Position numbers and translations under genes: made by a program. A stretch of 64,000 nt of DNA from Pseudomonas crudilactis (GTDB lineage Bacteria > Pseudomonadota > Gammaproteobacteria > Pseudomonadales > Pseudomonadaceae). How positions within the stretch are numbered: position 1 is the first letter of the stretch; each line of letters opens with the position of its first letter. Below are positions 1 to 7,420 of the stretch, piece after piece. The notes under the pieces are model-generated. The model ran no database searches. It was not told where the DNA came from and saw only the letters and a program-made list of their open reading frames with translations. The stretch lies in NCBI RefSeq assembly GCF_013433315.1, contig NZ_WXVV01000010.1:1-64000 (forward strand), given 5' to 3'.

Positions 1-336
1 TCTCCCTGAAGAGAGGGAGCCGATTTGTGGGCTTTTCAAAACCAGAGTTCGGTTCGATATCTCAGGTCGGCGTATTTCAACCAGACACCTCGGTCAGTCC
101 CTTCTCCCTGAAGAGAGGGAGCCGATTTGTGGGCTTTTCAAAACCAGAGTTCGGTTCGATATCTCAGGTCGGCGTATTTCAACCAGACACCTCGGTCAGT
201 CCCTTCTCCCTGAAGAGAGGGAGCCGATTTGTGGGCTTTTCAAAACCAGAGTCGACTCGATATCTCAGGTCGGCGTATTTCAACCAGACACCTCGGTCAG
301 TCCCCTCTCCCTCTGGGAGAGGGCTAGGGTGAGGGG
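1..336. repeat. Tandem array of three ~102-bp units of a dispersed intergenic repeat
   Basis: Units begin at 1, 103 and 205 with a near-constant period of 102 bp; the first two are essentially identical and the third differs around 251-259. Each unit joins a short palindrome (TCTCCCTGAAGAGAGGGAG), the block GATTTGTGGGCTTTTCAAA, the block GGTCGGCGTATTTCAA and CACCTCGGTCAGTCCC. The array closes at 302-336 with the family's terminal hairpin and the tail GGCTAGGGTGAGGGG. The same modules occur singly near 5127, 25986, 40833 and 43263. No protein is likely here; the open frames are a by-product of the period being a multiple of three. The left edge may continue outside the window. Confidence 0.9.
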
Positions 337-839
337 CTTTGGCTTTCCCGCCCATGCGCCGCATCCGCCAATTGACCGGTATCGACTCGCACAAACACCG
401 AATCACCCACCGCCGTCAGCACATCCCCCGCATACACCTCACAAATCACTCGTGTCTTGCGCCCAACCTCACCCTCGACTTTCGCCCGCAAAACCAGCGG
501 CACGCCCATCGGTGTCGGCTTGATGAACTTGATCCCAAGGTTACCGGTGACACAGTCAATACGCGGCAGGCTGCCGGGTTCGCGGTTCTCTGCGCGGTAG
601 TGGTAGGCCATGACTGTCCAGTTGGAATGGCAGTCGACCAGCATCGCGATCAAACCGCCGTAGACCAGATCCGGCCAGCCGCAATACTTGGCGTCCGGCA
701 GGTGTTCGGCGATCACGTGCACGCCGTCTTCGTGCCAGTGGCTTTTGACGTGCAGGCCGTGCGGATTACGGCCGCCGCAGCCGTAGCAAACGCCTTCTGG
801 CGCGGCGAGGTCTTGCAGGGGAATATCGAGGCTGGACAT
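324..839 (-). CDS. PaaI-family hotdog-fold thioesterase
   Basis: A 171-residue protein of the PaaI/YbgC-like hotdog superfamily, whose members hydrolyse acyl-CoA thioesters in the cytoplasm. The N-terminal CYGCGGRNPHGL segment is typical of this subgroup, and the central PDLVYGGLIAMLVDCHSNW stretch is the hotdog helix with its active-site region. The substrate cannot be read from sequence. It lies 8 bp downstream of the GGDEF gene on the same strand, so co-transcription is likely. Its last residues (QSPSP) and the TAG stop are encoded inside the terminal part of the repeat array, so the native C-terminus has probably been replaced by repeat-encoded residues. Confidence 0.85.
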   Translation of the reverse strand: MSSLDIPLQDLAAPEGVCYGCGGRNPHGLHVKSHWHEDGVHVIAEHLPDAKYCGWPDLVYGGLIAMLVDCHSNWTVMAYHYRAENREPGSLPRIDCVTGNLGIKFIKPTPMGVPLVLRAKVEGEVGRKTRVICEVYAGDVLTAVGDSVFVRVDTGQLADAAHGRESQSPSP

Positions 840-847
840 GGTTTTTA

Positions 848-2005
848 TTATCCTGGCGTGGTGAGGCCGGTCAGGCGCAAGCGATTGCGTCCGCCGCGTT
901 TCGATTCGTAGAGGGCGGCGTCGCCTTGTTCGATCAGTGCCGTCAGATTGGCGGGCGCTTTGTCGAACAGGCTGGCGCCGATGCTCAGGGTCACGGCCGC
1001 GGTAGTGGGGAATGTCTGTGAGGTGGTGCTCAGAAACTGCTCGCGCAATGTATTGCCCAGTTCCATGACGCGCTCGCCTGATGTGCTGTTGAGCAGGATG
1101 ACAAACTCGTCACCGCCCAGACGCGCCGTCAGCGCATTGCGCGGCAGCACCGAGCGGATCATCTCGCTAAGTGCGATCAGCAAACGATCCCCGGCGGTGT
1201 GGCCGTACTGGTCGTTGACCAGTTTGAAGTTGTCGATGTCGATCAGCAGCAGGGCGCCGGGATGCTCCGTCGACACCTGTTCAAGCAGGCGCGGTGCGCG
1301 TTTTTCCAGGGCGCGGCGGTTGTACAGGGCGGTCAGCGGATCACGCTCGGCGAGGCGGGCGATCTGTTTTTCCCGGCGATAGCGCTCGGTGCCGGTCATC
1401 GACAGGGCGATCAACATGATCGCCATCGCACCCTCGACCAGAGAAATCTGGATGATCACGCCACGAAACGCCGCCAGATCGATCAGCGTGCCGGGGATCA
1501 CCACCGTCAGGGCTTTGGCCACGTAGAAAATCCCGTGACCGAGCAGCACATAGCGCAGCTGCACCGCGCCGACGCTCAACGACTTGCCGTGGGGACGCAG
1601 CAGTGAGCTGGCCTTGAGGGTCGCCAGCGCCACCAGCAACGAATTGGCCGCCAGCATGACCTTGGACCACAGCGGCCCGTCCGGCAGCAACAGCATGACC
1701 AGCCAGGTGACGAAGATCAGGTACCAGGCCGGCGACAACCGTATCTGGGTAAAGCGTGCCACGCCGAGCAGGAACAGGAAATGCGCGGTTACCAACAAGC
1801 CGTTGGCGAACCAGATGCCGATCAATAAAAAGCCGCTACTGCGCAGCAGGGCCAGGGTGGAACCGACGGTGATGGTGGCGAAACCGGCGCTCCAGAACAG
1901 CAGCGAAGGCTCACGAATGCTGCGCCATTCGATCGCCAGATACAGCGCGGCGGCGGCTGCGAGGGCAATGGAAATGGTCAACATCGTAGGTGGGTCGAGC
2001 GGCAT
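848..2005 (-). CDS. Membrane-anchored GGDEF diguanylate cyclase
   Basis: A 385-residue protein with six or seven hydrophobic helices in the first ~200 residues followed by a GGDEF domain. The active-site motif ARLGGDEFVIL is intact, as are the upstream DPLTALYNRRAL and LLIDIDNFKLVND motifs, so cyclic-di-GMP synthesis is expected. The four residues before the five-residue spacer to GGDEF are PRNA, not RxxD, so the usual product-inhibition I-site is absent. There is no EAL domain. An alternative start is the Met eight codons in, directly before the first membrane helix. The N-terminal membrane region resembles sensors of unknown ligand. Confidence 0.9.
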   Translation of the reverse strand: MPLDPPTMLTISIALAAAAALYLAIEWRSIREPSLLFWSAGFATITVGSTLALLRSSGFLLIGIWFANGLLVTAHFLFLLGVARFTQIRLSPAWYLIFVTWLVMLLLPDGPLWSKVMLAANSLLVALATLKASSLLRPHGKSLSVGAVQLRYVLLGHGIFYVAKALTVVIPGTLIDLAAFRGVIIQISLVEGAMAIMLIALSMTGTERYRREKQIARLAERDPLTALYNRRALEKRAPRLLEQVSTEHPGALLLIDIDNFKLVNDQYGHTAGDRLLIALSEMIRSVLPRNALTARLGGDEFVILLNSTSGERVMELGNTLREQFLSTTSQTFPTTAAVTLSIGASLFDKAPANLTALIEQGDAALYESKRGGRNRLRLTGLTTPG

Positions 2006-2143
2006 TTCTTGATGCGCCTGTCTGATTGGCAGTGAGACCGGCGATTGTAAGCGTTCGGGCGGTTTTTTCGCAGAGGTCGTGTTGCCGCGCAGACCGCTGG
2101 CAGCGGGGAGGGCGCGGCAGGCATCTACCGCCGCGCCGATCCG

Positions 2144-3172
2144 TTATTGACTGGCGTCGAGCACTACGCGATAGCGCGCCTTGCCGCTGCGTAAATGGTC
2201 GACGGCCTCGTTGACCTTGCTCATGGGAAACATCTCGACCTGCGGCAGAATCTGATGCCGCGCGCAAAACTCGAGCATGGTTGCCATGGTCGCCGGCGAA
2301 CCCACCGGGGAGGCGGAAAGGGATTTCTGTTGGGGAATCAGATTGAACACGTGCACCGGAATCGCGCTGGGCACGATGCCGACGAAGTGCAGGCGGCCGT
2401 TGGCGCGCAGCGTGGCGAGCATGGCGGTCCAGTCGAGGTCGGCGTTGGCGCTGACCAGCAGGAAGTCCAGCGTACCGGCAATCGCATTCAGCGCGTTGCT
2501 GTCGGTCGAAGCCACGACGTTGTGCGCGCCGAGGCGTTTGGCTTCGTCCTGCTTGTTCAGTGATGAGGTAAACGCGGTGACTTCGCAGCCCCAAGCGTTG
2601 AGAAAACGCAAAGCCAAATGGCCTAGGCCGCCAATCCCGACCACGCCGACGCGGTCAGTGGGTTTGACGCCAAATTGCAGCAGCGGATTGAACACCGTGG
2701 AACCGGCGCAAAACAATGGCCCGACCATCGCCGGATCGAGATTGTCCGGCACCGGAATCGCCCAGGCCCAATGCGAGCGCAGGCGGTCGGCAAAACCGCC
2801 GTTGCTGCCAATGATCGTTGGTTGCGCAGTGCCGCACAGTTGTTGCGAGCCGGAGATGCACGACGAGCAGTGCATGCAGCTGCCCTTGTACCAGCCGATG
2901 CCTACTCGCTGACCCATCTTCAGGCCGCGCACCTGCGGGCCCATGCGCACGATTTTGCCGACGGCTTCGTGCCCCGGCACAAACGGATAGCGGCTGATGC
3001 CCCAGTCGTTGTCGATCAGCGATTGGTCGGAGTGGCAGACCCCGCAGTATTCCACGGCGATTTCTACGTCTTCTTCGCCCAACGTGCCGGGATCAAAGCT
3101 GTAACGCTCCAGTGGTGCACCGGCCGCAGTGGCGGCCCAACCGTTGAAAGTAGTGGGTTCGGTGTTGCTCAT
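2144..3172 (-). CDS. Zinc-dependent NAD(P) alcohol dehydrogenase (YahK/AdhC type)
   Basis: A 342-residue medium-chain dehydrogenase of the cinnamyl-alcohol/YahK subgroup, which reduces aldehydes with NADPH. Visible features are the catalytic zinc site CGVCHSD, PGHEAVG, the structural zinc cluster of four cysteines (CMHCSSCISGSQQLC) and the Rossmann motif GIGGLGHLA. The ATG at 3172 is chosen over an upstream in-frame ATG because a GGAGGT Shine-Dalgarno lies a few bases before it. It stands alone between the GGDEF gene and a small hypothetical gene. The substrate is unknown. Confidence 0.92.
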   Translation of the reverse strand: MSNTEPTTFNGWAATAAGAPLERYSFDPGTLGEEDVEIAVEYCGVCHSDQSLIDNDWGISRYPFVPGHEAVGKIVRMGPQVRGLKMGQRVGIGWYKGSCMHCSSCISGSQQLCGTAQPTIIGSNGGFADRLRSHWAWAIPVPDNLDPAMVGPLFCAGSTVFNPLLQFGVKPTDRVGVVGIGGLGHLALRFLNAWGCEVTAFTSSLNKQDEAKRLGAHNVVASTDSNALNAIAGTLDFLLVSANADLDWTAMLATLRANGRLHFVGIVPSAIPVHVFNLIPQQKSLSASPVGSPATMATMLEFCARHQILPQVEMFPMSKVNEAVDHLRSGKARYRVVLDASQ

Positions 3173-3224
3173 GGGGCACCTCCGGTTCGACTGACGGGGA
3201 CAGCAGCCCGGCAAGTCTAGTCGG

Positions 3225-3473
3225 TCATGGCGTGGGCGCGAGCCAGGTGTCGACGACGCGGCGATCGAGTTCTTCCCAGTAGGCCATGCCCAGCACGCGG
3301 GTGGTGTTCAGGCCGCGCAGGTAGCCGCGCAACTGATTGGCGGTGTCTGTGATGAGCTGTGGGTTGGTGGTGTCCTTGTCCAGCAATACACTTTCGTACT
3401 GAACCAGATACTCGGCCACACGCTCGCGAAAATCGGGCAGAACGGCGTCACGGATCAGGTCAAACGTTCTCAA
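3225..3473 (-). CDS. Small conserved-looking protein, function unknown
   Basis: An 82-residue soluble, probably helical protein that I do not recognise. It starts with TTG, supported by a strong GAGGAG Shine-Dalgarno six to seven bases upstream; no ATG start fits. No signal peptide, membrane helix or metal-binding motif is visible. It has GC-rich third codon positions like its neighbours, and ends 52 bp upstream of the alcohol dehydrogenase start, so the two could be co-transcribed. The gene call rests on the ribosome site, codon use and absence of a competing frame. Confidence 0.65.
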   Translation of the reverse strand: MRTFDLIRDAVLPDFRERVAEYLVQYESVLLDKDTTNPQLITDTANQLRGYLRGLNTTRVLGMAYWEELDRRVVDTWLAPTP

Positions 3474-3643
3474 GGCGAACTCCTCATTTCATGTTTTTCT
3501 CGTTGTAGTTGAGTGTGTATCAGTCTGCACATCGCGCAACTATTGCTAGAAGTAATAGTGACCATCAAGAAACGCAAGTTCTGCTTTGTCGGTAAACGGC
3601 GGAAAATCGCCTTCATCGAACACGCACTCAAGGAATTTGCGCG

Positions 3644-4288
3644 ATGAACACATTGACTCGACTGGCTTTGGTCGCCCTGCTGACGGGCGGAGCACTCTTC
3701 ACTGCACCGACGTTCGCAGCCGATGCCGGGTCGTGTCACTTCCAGACTCTCACCGGCAGCAGCGCGACATTGCAGCATTCGCAAACCGTCGGCGTGTTGC
3801 TCAGCGAGAACACCCTGGACAATCTGCAATACCTTGAGCGTTACCACGACATGGCGGTCAACGGCGCGAAAGATGCGCTCGACTCGCGAATTCGTGAAGC
3901 CTTCGTCAGCAGTTCCGATCCGGAACTGGCCATCGACTGGCTGGTGAGTTCGCTGCAACAACAGTTCTTGTCGGTGACCGTTTACGACAACCTCGATGCG
4001 CTGGTGCAGGCGCATCCGGACGTGGTGGTGAAACTCGACACCTTCAATCGCTTGCTGACGCAGCAAAACAGCCTCGTCGAAGCACGTTTCACTGCACGCT
4101 TCTATGACGCCGACCTGCAATACATCGGCAAGGCTGAAGGTGCTGTCGAGAAACAGTTGCCATCGGTCTGGGTGCATAACCAGGCGGCACCGGCCATCGC
4201 TGCGCAGATCGATAAACAGCGTGACCTGCAACTCAACGCCTTGAAGCAATTCGATGTGTCGCTCAAGGCGCTGGTGGCGTCGAGCTGA
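3644..4288 (+). CDS. Secreted/periplasmic protein of unknown function
   Basis: A 214-residue protein with a clear Sec signal peptide (MNTLTRLALVALLTGGALF, cleavage near PTFAADA). The mature part is helical and acidic to neutral, with a single cysteine just after cleavage (GSCHFQTL) and no recognisable catalytic motif. I recognise no family. It is followed 87 bp later by a lipoprotein gene on the same strand, so both may serve the envelope. The start is the only Met preceding the signal sequence. Confidence 0.75.
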   Translation: MNTLTRLALVALLTGGALFTAPTFAADAGSCHFQTLTGSSATLQHSQTVGVLLSENTLDNLQYLERYHDMAVNGAKDALDSRIREAFVSSSDPELAIDWLVSSLQQQFLSVTVYDNLDALVQAHPDVVVKLDTFNRLLTQQNSLVEARFTARFYDADLQYIGKAEGAVEKQLPSVWVHNQAAPAIAAQIDKQRDLQLNALKQFDVSLKALVASS

Positions 4289-4374
4289 ACACTTAAAACA
4301 TAAATGGCGACGGCGGCTCCGTGAGGCTGAACCGTTGCCGGTTGAACCGAACCTTTATTTTCAGGATGACACCG

Positions 4375-4716
4375 ATGCGTCTTTTCTTTGTGCCTGCTCT
4401 GGCCGTTGCCTCTTTGCTGCTCGCCGGTTGCGCTTCGGCGCCGAATAATCCGAGCCTGACGTTGCAGACCAGCAAGACGCCTGCGCAGTACGCTGATTGT
4501 GTTGTGCCGAAGTTGCAGGGTAGCGCGTTGCACCCGACGGTTTCGCAGACTCAGCGCAGTTACCGGATTGTGGTGCCGAGCAAGGTTTCGGCTGACAACG
4601 TGCTTGAGGCTTATAAAGCCGGGAATGGCGGCAAGGTGTTTATCTACGAGCGGCATTTGTTGGCTTCGAATCTGTTGCCTTCGAGTTTTGAGCGGGCTGC
4701 GCAGGATTGCATCTGA
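4375..4716 (+). CDS. Small outer-envelope lipoprotein, function unknown
   Basis: A 113-residue protein with a lipoprotein signal peptide and lipobox LLAGC near residue 21, so it should be acylated and exported. The residues after the Cys (ASAPNN) do not give an Asp+2 retention signal, which favours the outer membrane. The ATG at 4375 is chosen because AGGA lies eight bases upstream and the signal peptide starts there; an in-frame ATG at 4366 is possible. The mature region contains two further cysteines that could form a disulfide. A terminator-like hairpin follows at 4750. Confidence 0.78.
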   Translation: MRLFFVPALAVASLLLAGCASAPNNPSLTLQTSKTPAQYADCVVPKLQGSALHPTVSQTQRSYRIVVPSKVSADNVLEAYKAGNGGKVFIYERHLLASNLLPSSFERAAQDCI

Positions 4717-4749
4717 TTTTGGCTTTTGTACGTATTTGACTGAGCTCCT

Positions 4750-4777
4750 TTGGTTGGCCGCAACCAACCAATTTTTT
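4750..4777 (+). terminator. Intrinsic terminator-like hairpin
   Basis: TTGGTTG (4750-4756) pairs with CAACCAA (4761-4767), or in a shifted register TGGTTGG with CCAACCA, followed by six T residues at 4772-4777. It lies 34 bp after the lipoprotein stop codon. Confidence 0.6.
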
Positions 4778-5126
4778 GCCTCGCGCCCTTGTGTGGTTGC
4801 GGGGTTTTTTTTTGTTTGGGCTTGGCGGCCTTTGGGCCGACCATGTTCCTGGGGTTTTGGGGGTATATCCGTTGCTTCGGGTGGTGCGCCTGGCGGTTTC
4901 GCTCTTACAGCGAGTCCCTTTGGCAAACGCCCCAAAGGAACCAAAGGTCTGGGCCCCGGCGTTCGGCCCTCGCCGTGGCTCGGGTTCCTTCGTTACGGTA
5001 TATATCCCTCCACTCAGCCTGCCGAAGGGGCCAGCACGGCAAGATCAACAGCTGCAGCCGAGCTAACGCTCATCCTGTTGAGTGGTGGAAGAGCGTGCGG
5101 CCGGCTTTGGGTTTGTGCTGGATTTG
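4778..5126. other. Long intergenic stretch without a supported gene
   Basis: About 350 bp between the lipoprotein terminator and the first MITE-like repeat. Several overlapping open frames on the plus strand lack ribosome sites and have a composition unlike the flanking genes. The stretch contains self-complementary pieces such as GTCCCTTTGGCAAACGCCCC and CCAAAGGAACC near 4912-4950. I take it for degenerate or repetitive intergenic DNA, not a protein gene. No RNA family was recognised. Confidence 0.5.
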
Positions 5127-5275
5127 CCCCTCACCCCAGCCCTCTCCCGAGGGAGAGGGAGCCGATTTGTGGGCTTTTCAATGCCTCAGTTCGACTCGGT
5201 ATTTCACGTCGGCGTACCTCTCACAATCACCTCGGTCAGTCCCCTCTACCTCTGGGAGAGGGCTAGGGTGAGGGG
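5127..5275. repeat. MITE-like element, ~149 bp, with terminal inverted repeats
   Basis: The left end CCCCTCACCCCAGCCCTC and the right end GAGGGCTAGGGTGAGGGG are inverted copies with one mismatch across about 22 bp. Each end also carries its own small hairpin (CTCTCCC...GGGAGAG). The internal sequence is shared with the array at 1-336 and with the loci near 25986, 40833 and 43263. It holds no gene. Confidence 0.85.
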
Positions 5276-5302
5276 CTTTTGATTGGATCTGCTGCTGAGC
5301 TT

Positions 5303-5391
5303 GAATTCAGCTCGGTATTTCACGTCGGCGTACCTCTCACAATCACCTCGGTCAGTCCCCTCTCCCTCCGGGAGAGGGCTAGGGTGAGGGG
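5303..5391. repeat. Partial second copy of the MITE-like element
   Basis: This is the right half of the element at 5127-5275: GGTATTTCACGTCGGCGTAC, then CACCTCGGTCAGTCCCC and the terminal hairpin ending GGGTGAGGGG. The left terminal repeat is missing. It lies 28 bp after the first copy in the same orientation, suggesting a tandem duplication with loss of the left end. Confidence 0.8.
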
Positions 5392-5458
5392 CTTTTGATC
5401 TGGGTTATCCGGCAGGTTGCTGTAACATGCGGCATCTTCACTCTTGCGAGCAGCGAAA

Positions 5459-6100
5459 ATGGATTCTCACTCGATATTGACCTTCACTCTGGTCGCCGCA
5501 ATTGCCATTGCCAGCCCGGGGCCGGCGACTTTGATGGCGATCAACAATAGTCTGGCTCACGGGCAGCGCAGCACGATCTGGTCGTCGCTGGGTAATGCCA
5601 GTGGTCTGTTCTGTCTGTCGGCGGCGGCGATGTTGGGGTTGGGGGCGTTGCTGGCCAGTTCGGAAATTCTGTTTAACGCAGTGAAGATCATCGGTGCCGG
5701 GTATCTGTTCTACCTCGGCGTCAAGCAGCTGTTCAAAAAGGGCCCGATGCTGCCGGAGGGTGTCGAAGGGGAGGCGAGCAAGGTGCGGCCGACTCGCGGC
5801 AAGCTGTACAAGTCGGCGTTCCTGACGGCGGTGACCAACCCCAAGGCGACGATGTTTTTTACTGCGTTGTTTCCGCAGTTCATCGATCAGGGTGCTGCGC
5901 TGCTGCCGCAATTTCTGATCCTGACTTCGATTTTCATGGCGCTGTCGGTGTCGTCACTGAGCGTGTACGCCGCGTTGGCCTCCCGCGCCAAGGGCGTGCT
6001 GACCCGGCCGGCCTTGTCGCGTTGGGTCAGTCGTGTGGTCGGTTCAACGTTCATCGGTTTTGGCGCGGCGATTCTGACGATGCGTCGGCAGACGGTCTAA
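5459..6100 (+). CDS. LysE/RhtB-family amino-acid exporter
   Basis: A 213-residue inner-membrane protein with about six hydrophobic helices. The SPGPATLMAI motif near residue 20 is diagnostic for the LysE/RhtB translocator family, which exports amino acids or their analogues. The TNPKATMFF motif near residue 125 is also characteristic. ATG at 5459 is taken as the start; an in-frame TTG at 5444 is less likely. The ribosome site is weak. Its stop overlaps the stop of the convergent histidine kinase by a few bases. The substrate is unknown. Confidence 0.9.
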   Translation: MDSHSILTFTLVAAIAIASPGPATLMAINNSLAHGQRSTIWSSLGNASGLFCLSAAAMLGLGALLASSEILFNAVKIIGAGYLFYLGVKQLFKKGPMLPEGVEGEASKVRPTRGKLYKSAFLTAVTNPKATMFFTALFPQFIDQGAALLPQFLILTSIFMALSVSSLSVYAALASRAKGVLTRPALSRWVSRVVGSTFIGFGAAILTMRRQTV

Positions 6101-7290
6101 ACCCATTTGAACCGGGCCGGGAATCTCGCCACAAAGCAGGTGCCCGACTCGCTGTTTGAGGACACGCTCAAGGTGCCGTTGTGTGCCGTGGCGATCTGCG
6201 AGGCGATATAAAGCCCCAGCCCCAAGCCTTCGCAACGTTGCCCGGCTTCGGCGCGGGAGAACGGTTCGAACAGCAATGGCATCAGGTGTTCGGGAATCGG
6301 CGTGCCCTGATTGGTCAGCGAGAGGACAATTTCGTCGCGCTCGGCGTAAGCCTTGAAAATGATCGGCGTGGCGTTCGAACCGTGGGTAACAGCGTTCCCC
6401 AGCAGGTTGGAGAGCAATTGGCTGATGCGCAATGCATCGCAATAGACGCCCGCCGGCACCTCCAGCTCCGCGATGAACGTTGCCTGCGGATGCGACGCTT
6501 GCACCTCGGCAAGGGTCAGTTGCAGCGTGTGTTGCAAGTCGTCGACCAGCCTACGCTGCACGGGAATCCCGCCGCCCAGGCGTCCACGGGCAAAGTCGAG
6601 GATGTTTTCGATCAGCACGCCCATGCGCACCGAGCTGTTGCGGATCGCCGAAATCAGATTGAGTGAGCGCTTTTCTTCGGTTTTGCTTTCCAGCAGGTCA
6701 GCGCTCATGCGAATGGCGCTCAGCGGTGTGCGCAGGTCGTGGCCCAACACCGCAATGAACTGCTCGCGCAGGCGCCCCAGCTCATTGGCGTTGCTCAGTT
6801 CGACCTTGGTTGCCTCAAGATGACTTTGCGTATCGAGGCTCATGGCAATCAGTTGGGCGAAGAGGGTGAGCGTCTTGGCGATGGCCGGTTCGTCCAGGTT
6901 GGCGGGCACGGAGTCGATGGCGCAGAGGGTGCCGAAGAAGTCGCCATTGGCTTTGACGATGGGGATGGAAATGTAACTCTCCAGTCCATAGGTTTTCGGT
7001 GTGTGGTGCAGGGAAAAGATCGGATGCGCGCTGGCGTGACCGAAAATCACCGGCTGCTGATGCTGGCGGATCTCATGGCAAATGGTCGACTCAAGCACCA
7101 GTTCGCCACCGGGTTTGAGCCCGAAATCAATCGAATCATCGACGGCGCAGGCCACCCAGTTTCGGTCAGTGACGCGGGCAACTGCAGCGAAACGCATGCC
7201 GGTGAGGTGCTTGACCATGCTCAGGATGACCGGCACTGCATCAATGCTGCGGATGGCGTCGATGTCGGGGGTGAATACCGGATTGGTCAT
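6097..7290 (-). CDS. GAF-domain sensor histidine kinase
   Basis: A 397-residue protein with no membrane helices. The N-terminal ~165 residues form a GAF domain (KTYGLESYISIPIV, GTLCAID), followed by a short linker and a HisKA/HATPase_c transmitter. The H-box VLGHDLRTPLSAI, N-box LSNLLGNAVTHG and G-box GLGLGLYIA are intact, so it should autophosphorylate. The architecture resembles cytoplasmic GAF kinases from the HWE/phytochrome side but with a classical H-box. No response regulator is adjacent, so the partner is unknown. It is convergent with the LysE gene, sharing 4 bp at their stops. Confidence 0.9.
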   Translation of the reverse strand: MTNPVFTPDIDAIRSIDAVPVILSMVKHLTGMRFAAVARVTDRNWVACAVDDSIDFGLKPGGELVLESTICHEIRQHQQPVIFGHASAHPIFSLHHTPKTYGLESYISIPIVKANGDFFGTLCAIDSVPANLDEPAIAKTLTLFAQLIAMSLDTQSHLEATKVELSNANELGRLREQFIAVLGHDLRTPLSAIRMSADLLESKTEEKRSLNLISAIRNSSVRMGVLIENILDFARGRLGGGIPVQRRLVDDLQHTLQLTLAEVQASHPQATFIAELEVPAGVYCDALRISQLLSNLLGNAVTHGSNATPIIFKAYAERDEIVLSLTNQGTPIPEHLMPLLFEPFSRAEAGQRCEGLGLGLYIASQIATAHNGTLSVSSNSESGTCFVARFPARFKWV

Positions 7291-7360
7291 GGACGATGCT
7301 TCTTGAAGAGTTCGCTCAGAGACTATCTGTTATTGCCAGGCATGACTAATGCGGTAATCA

Positions 7361-7401
7361 AGAAAGAACAAGGGCGCCACGGATTTCCCGGGCGCCCTTG
7401 T
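7361..7401 (-). terminator. Terminator of the TonB receptor gene
   Basis: Perfect 11-bp arms ACAAGGGCGCC (7368-7378) and GGCGCCCTTGT (7391-7401) with a 12-base loop. Read on the minus strand, the stem is followed by the T-rich sequence TTCTTTCTT. It lies 20 bp beyond the receptor stop codon. Confidence 0.8.
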
Positions 7402-7420
7402 GTTTTATTGCCGGTGCGAC

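Noticed and set aside
1..305. CRISPR-like array
   Set aside because: Three units of about 102 bp with no variable spacers between them; units are contiguous copies, not repeat-spacer pairs.
27..332. Open reading frames within the tandem repeat array
   Set aside because: They repeat the same peptide because the 102-bp period is a multiple of three; no ribosome site and no plausible start. Treated as repeat DNA.
3470..4249. 259-codon minus-strand frame
   Set aside because: Shadow of the secreted protein and lipoprotein genes on the plus strand; those have signal peptides, ribosome sites and normal codon use.
4750..5271. Several overlapping plus-strand frames of 100-255 codons
   Set aside because: They cross the terminator and the MITE-like repeat, lack ribosome sites and have no recognisable domain.
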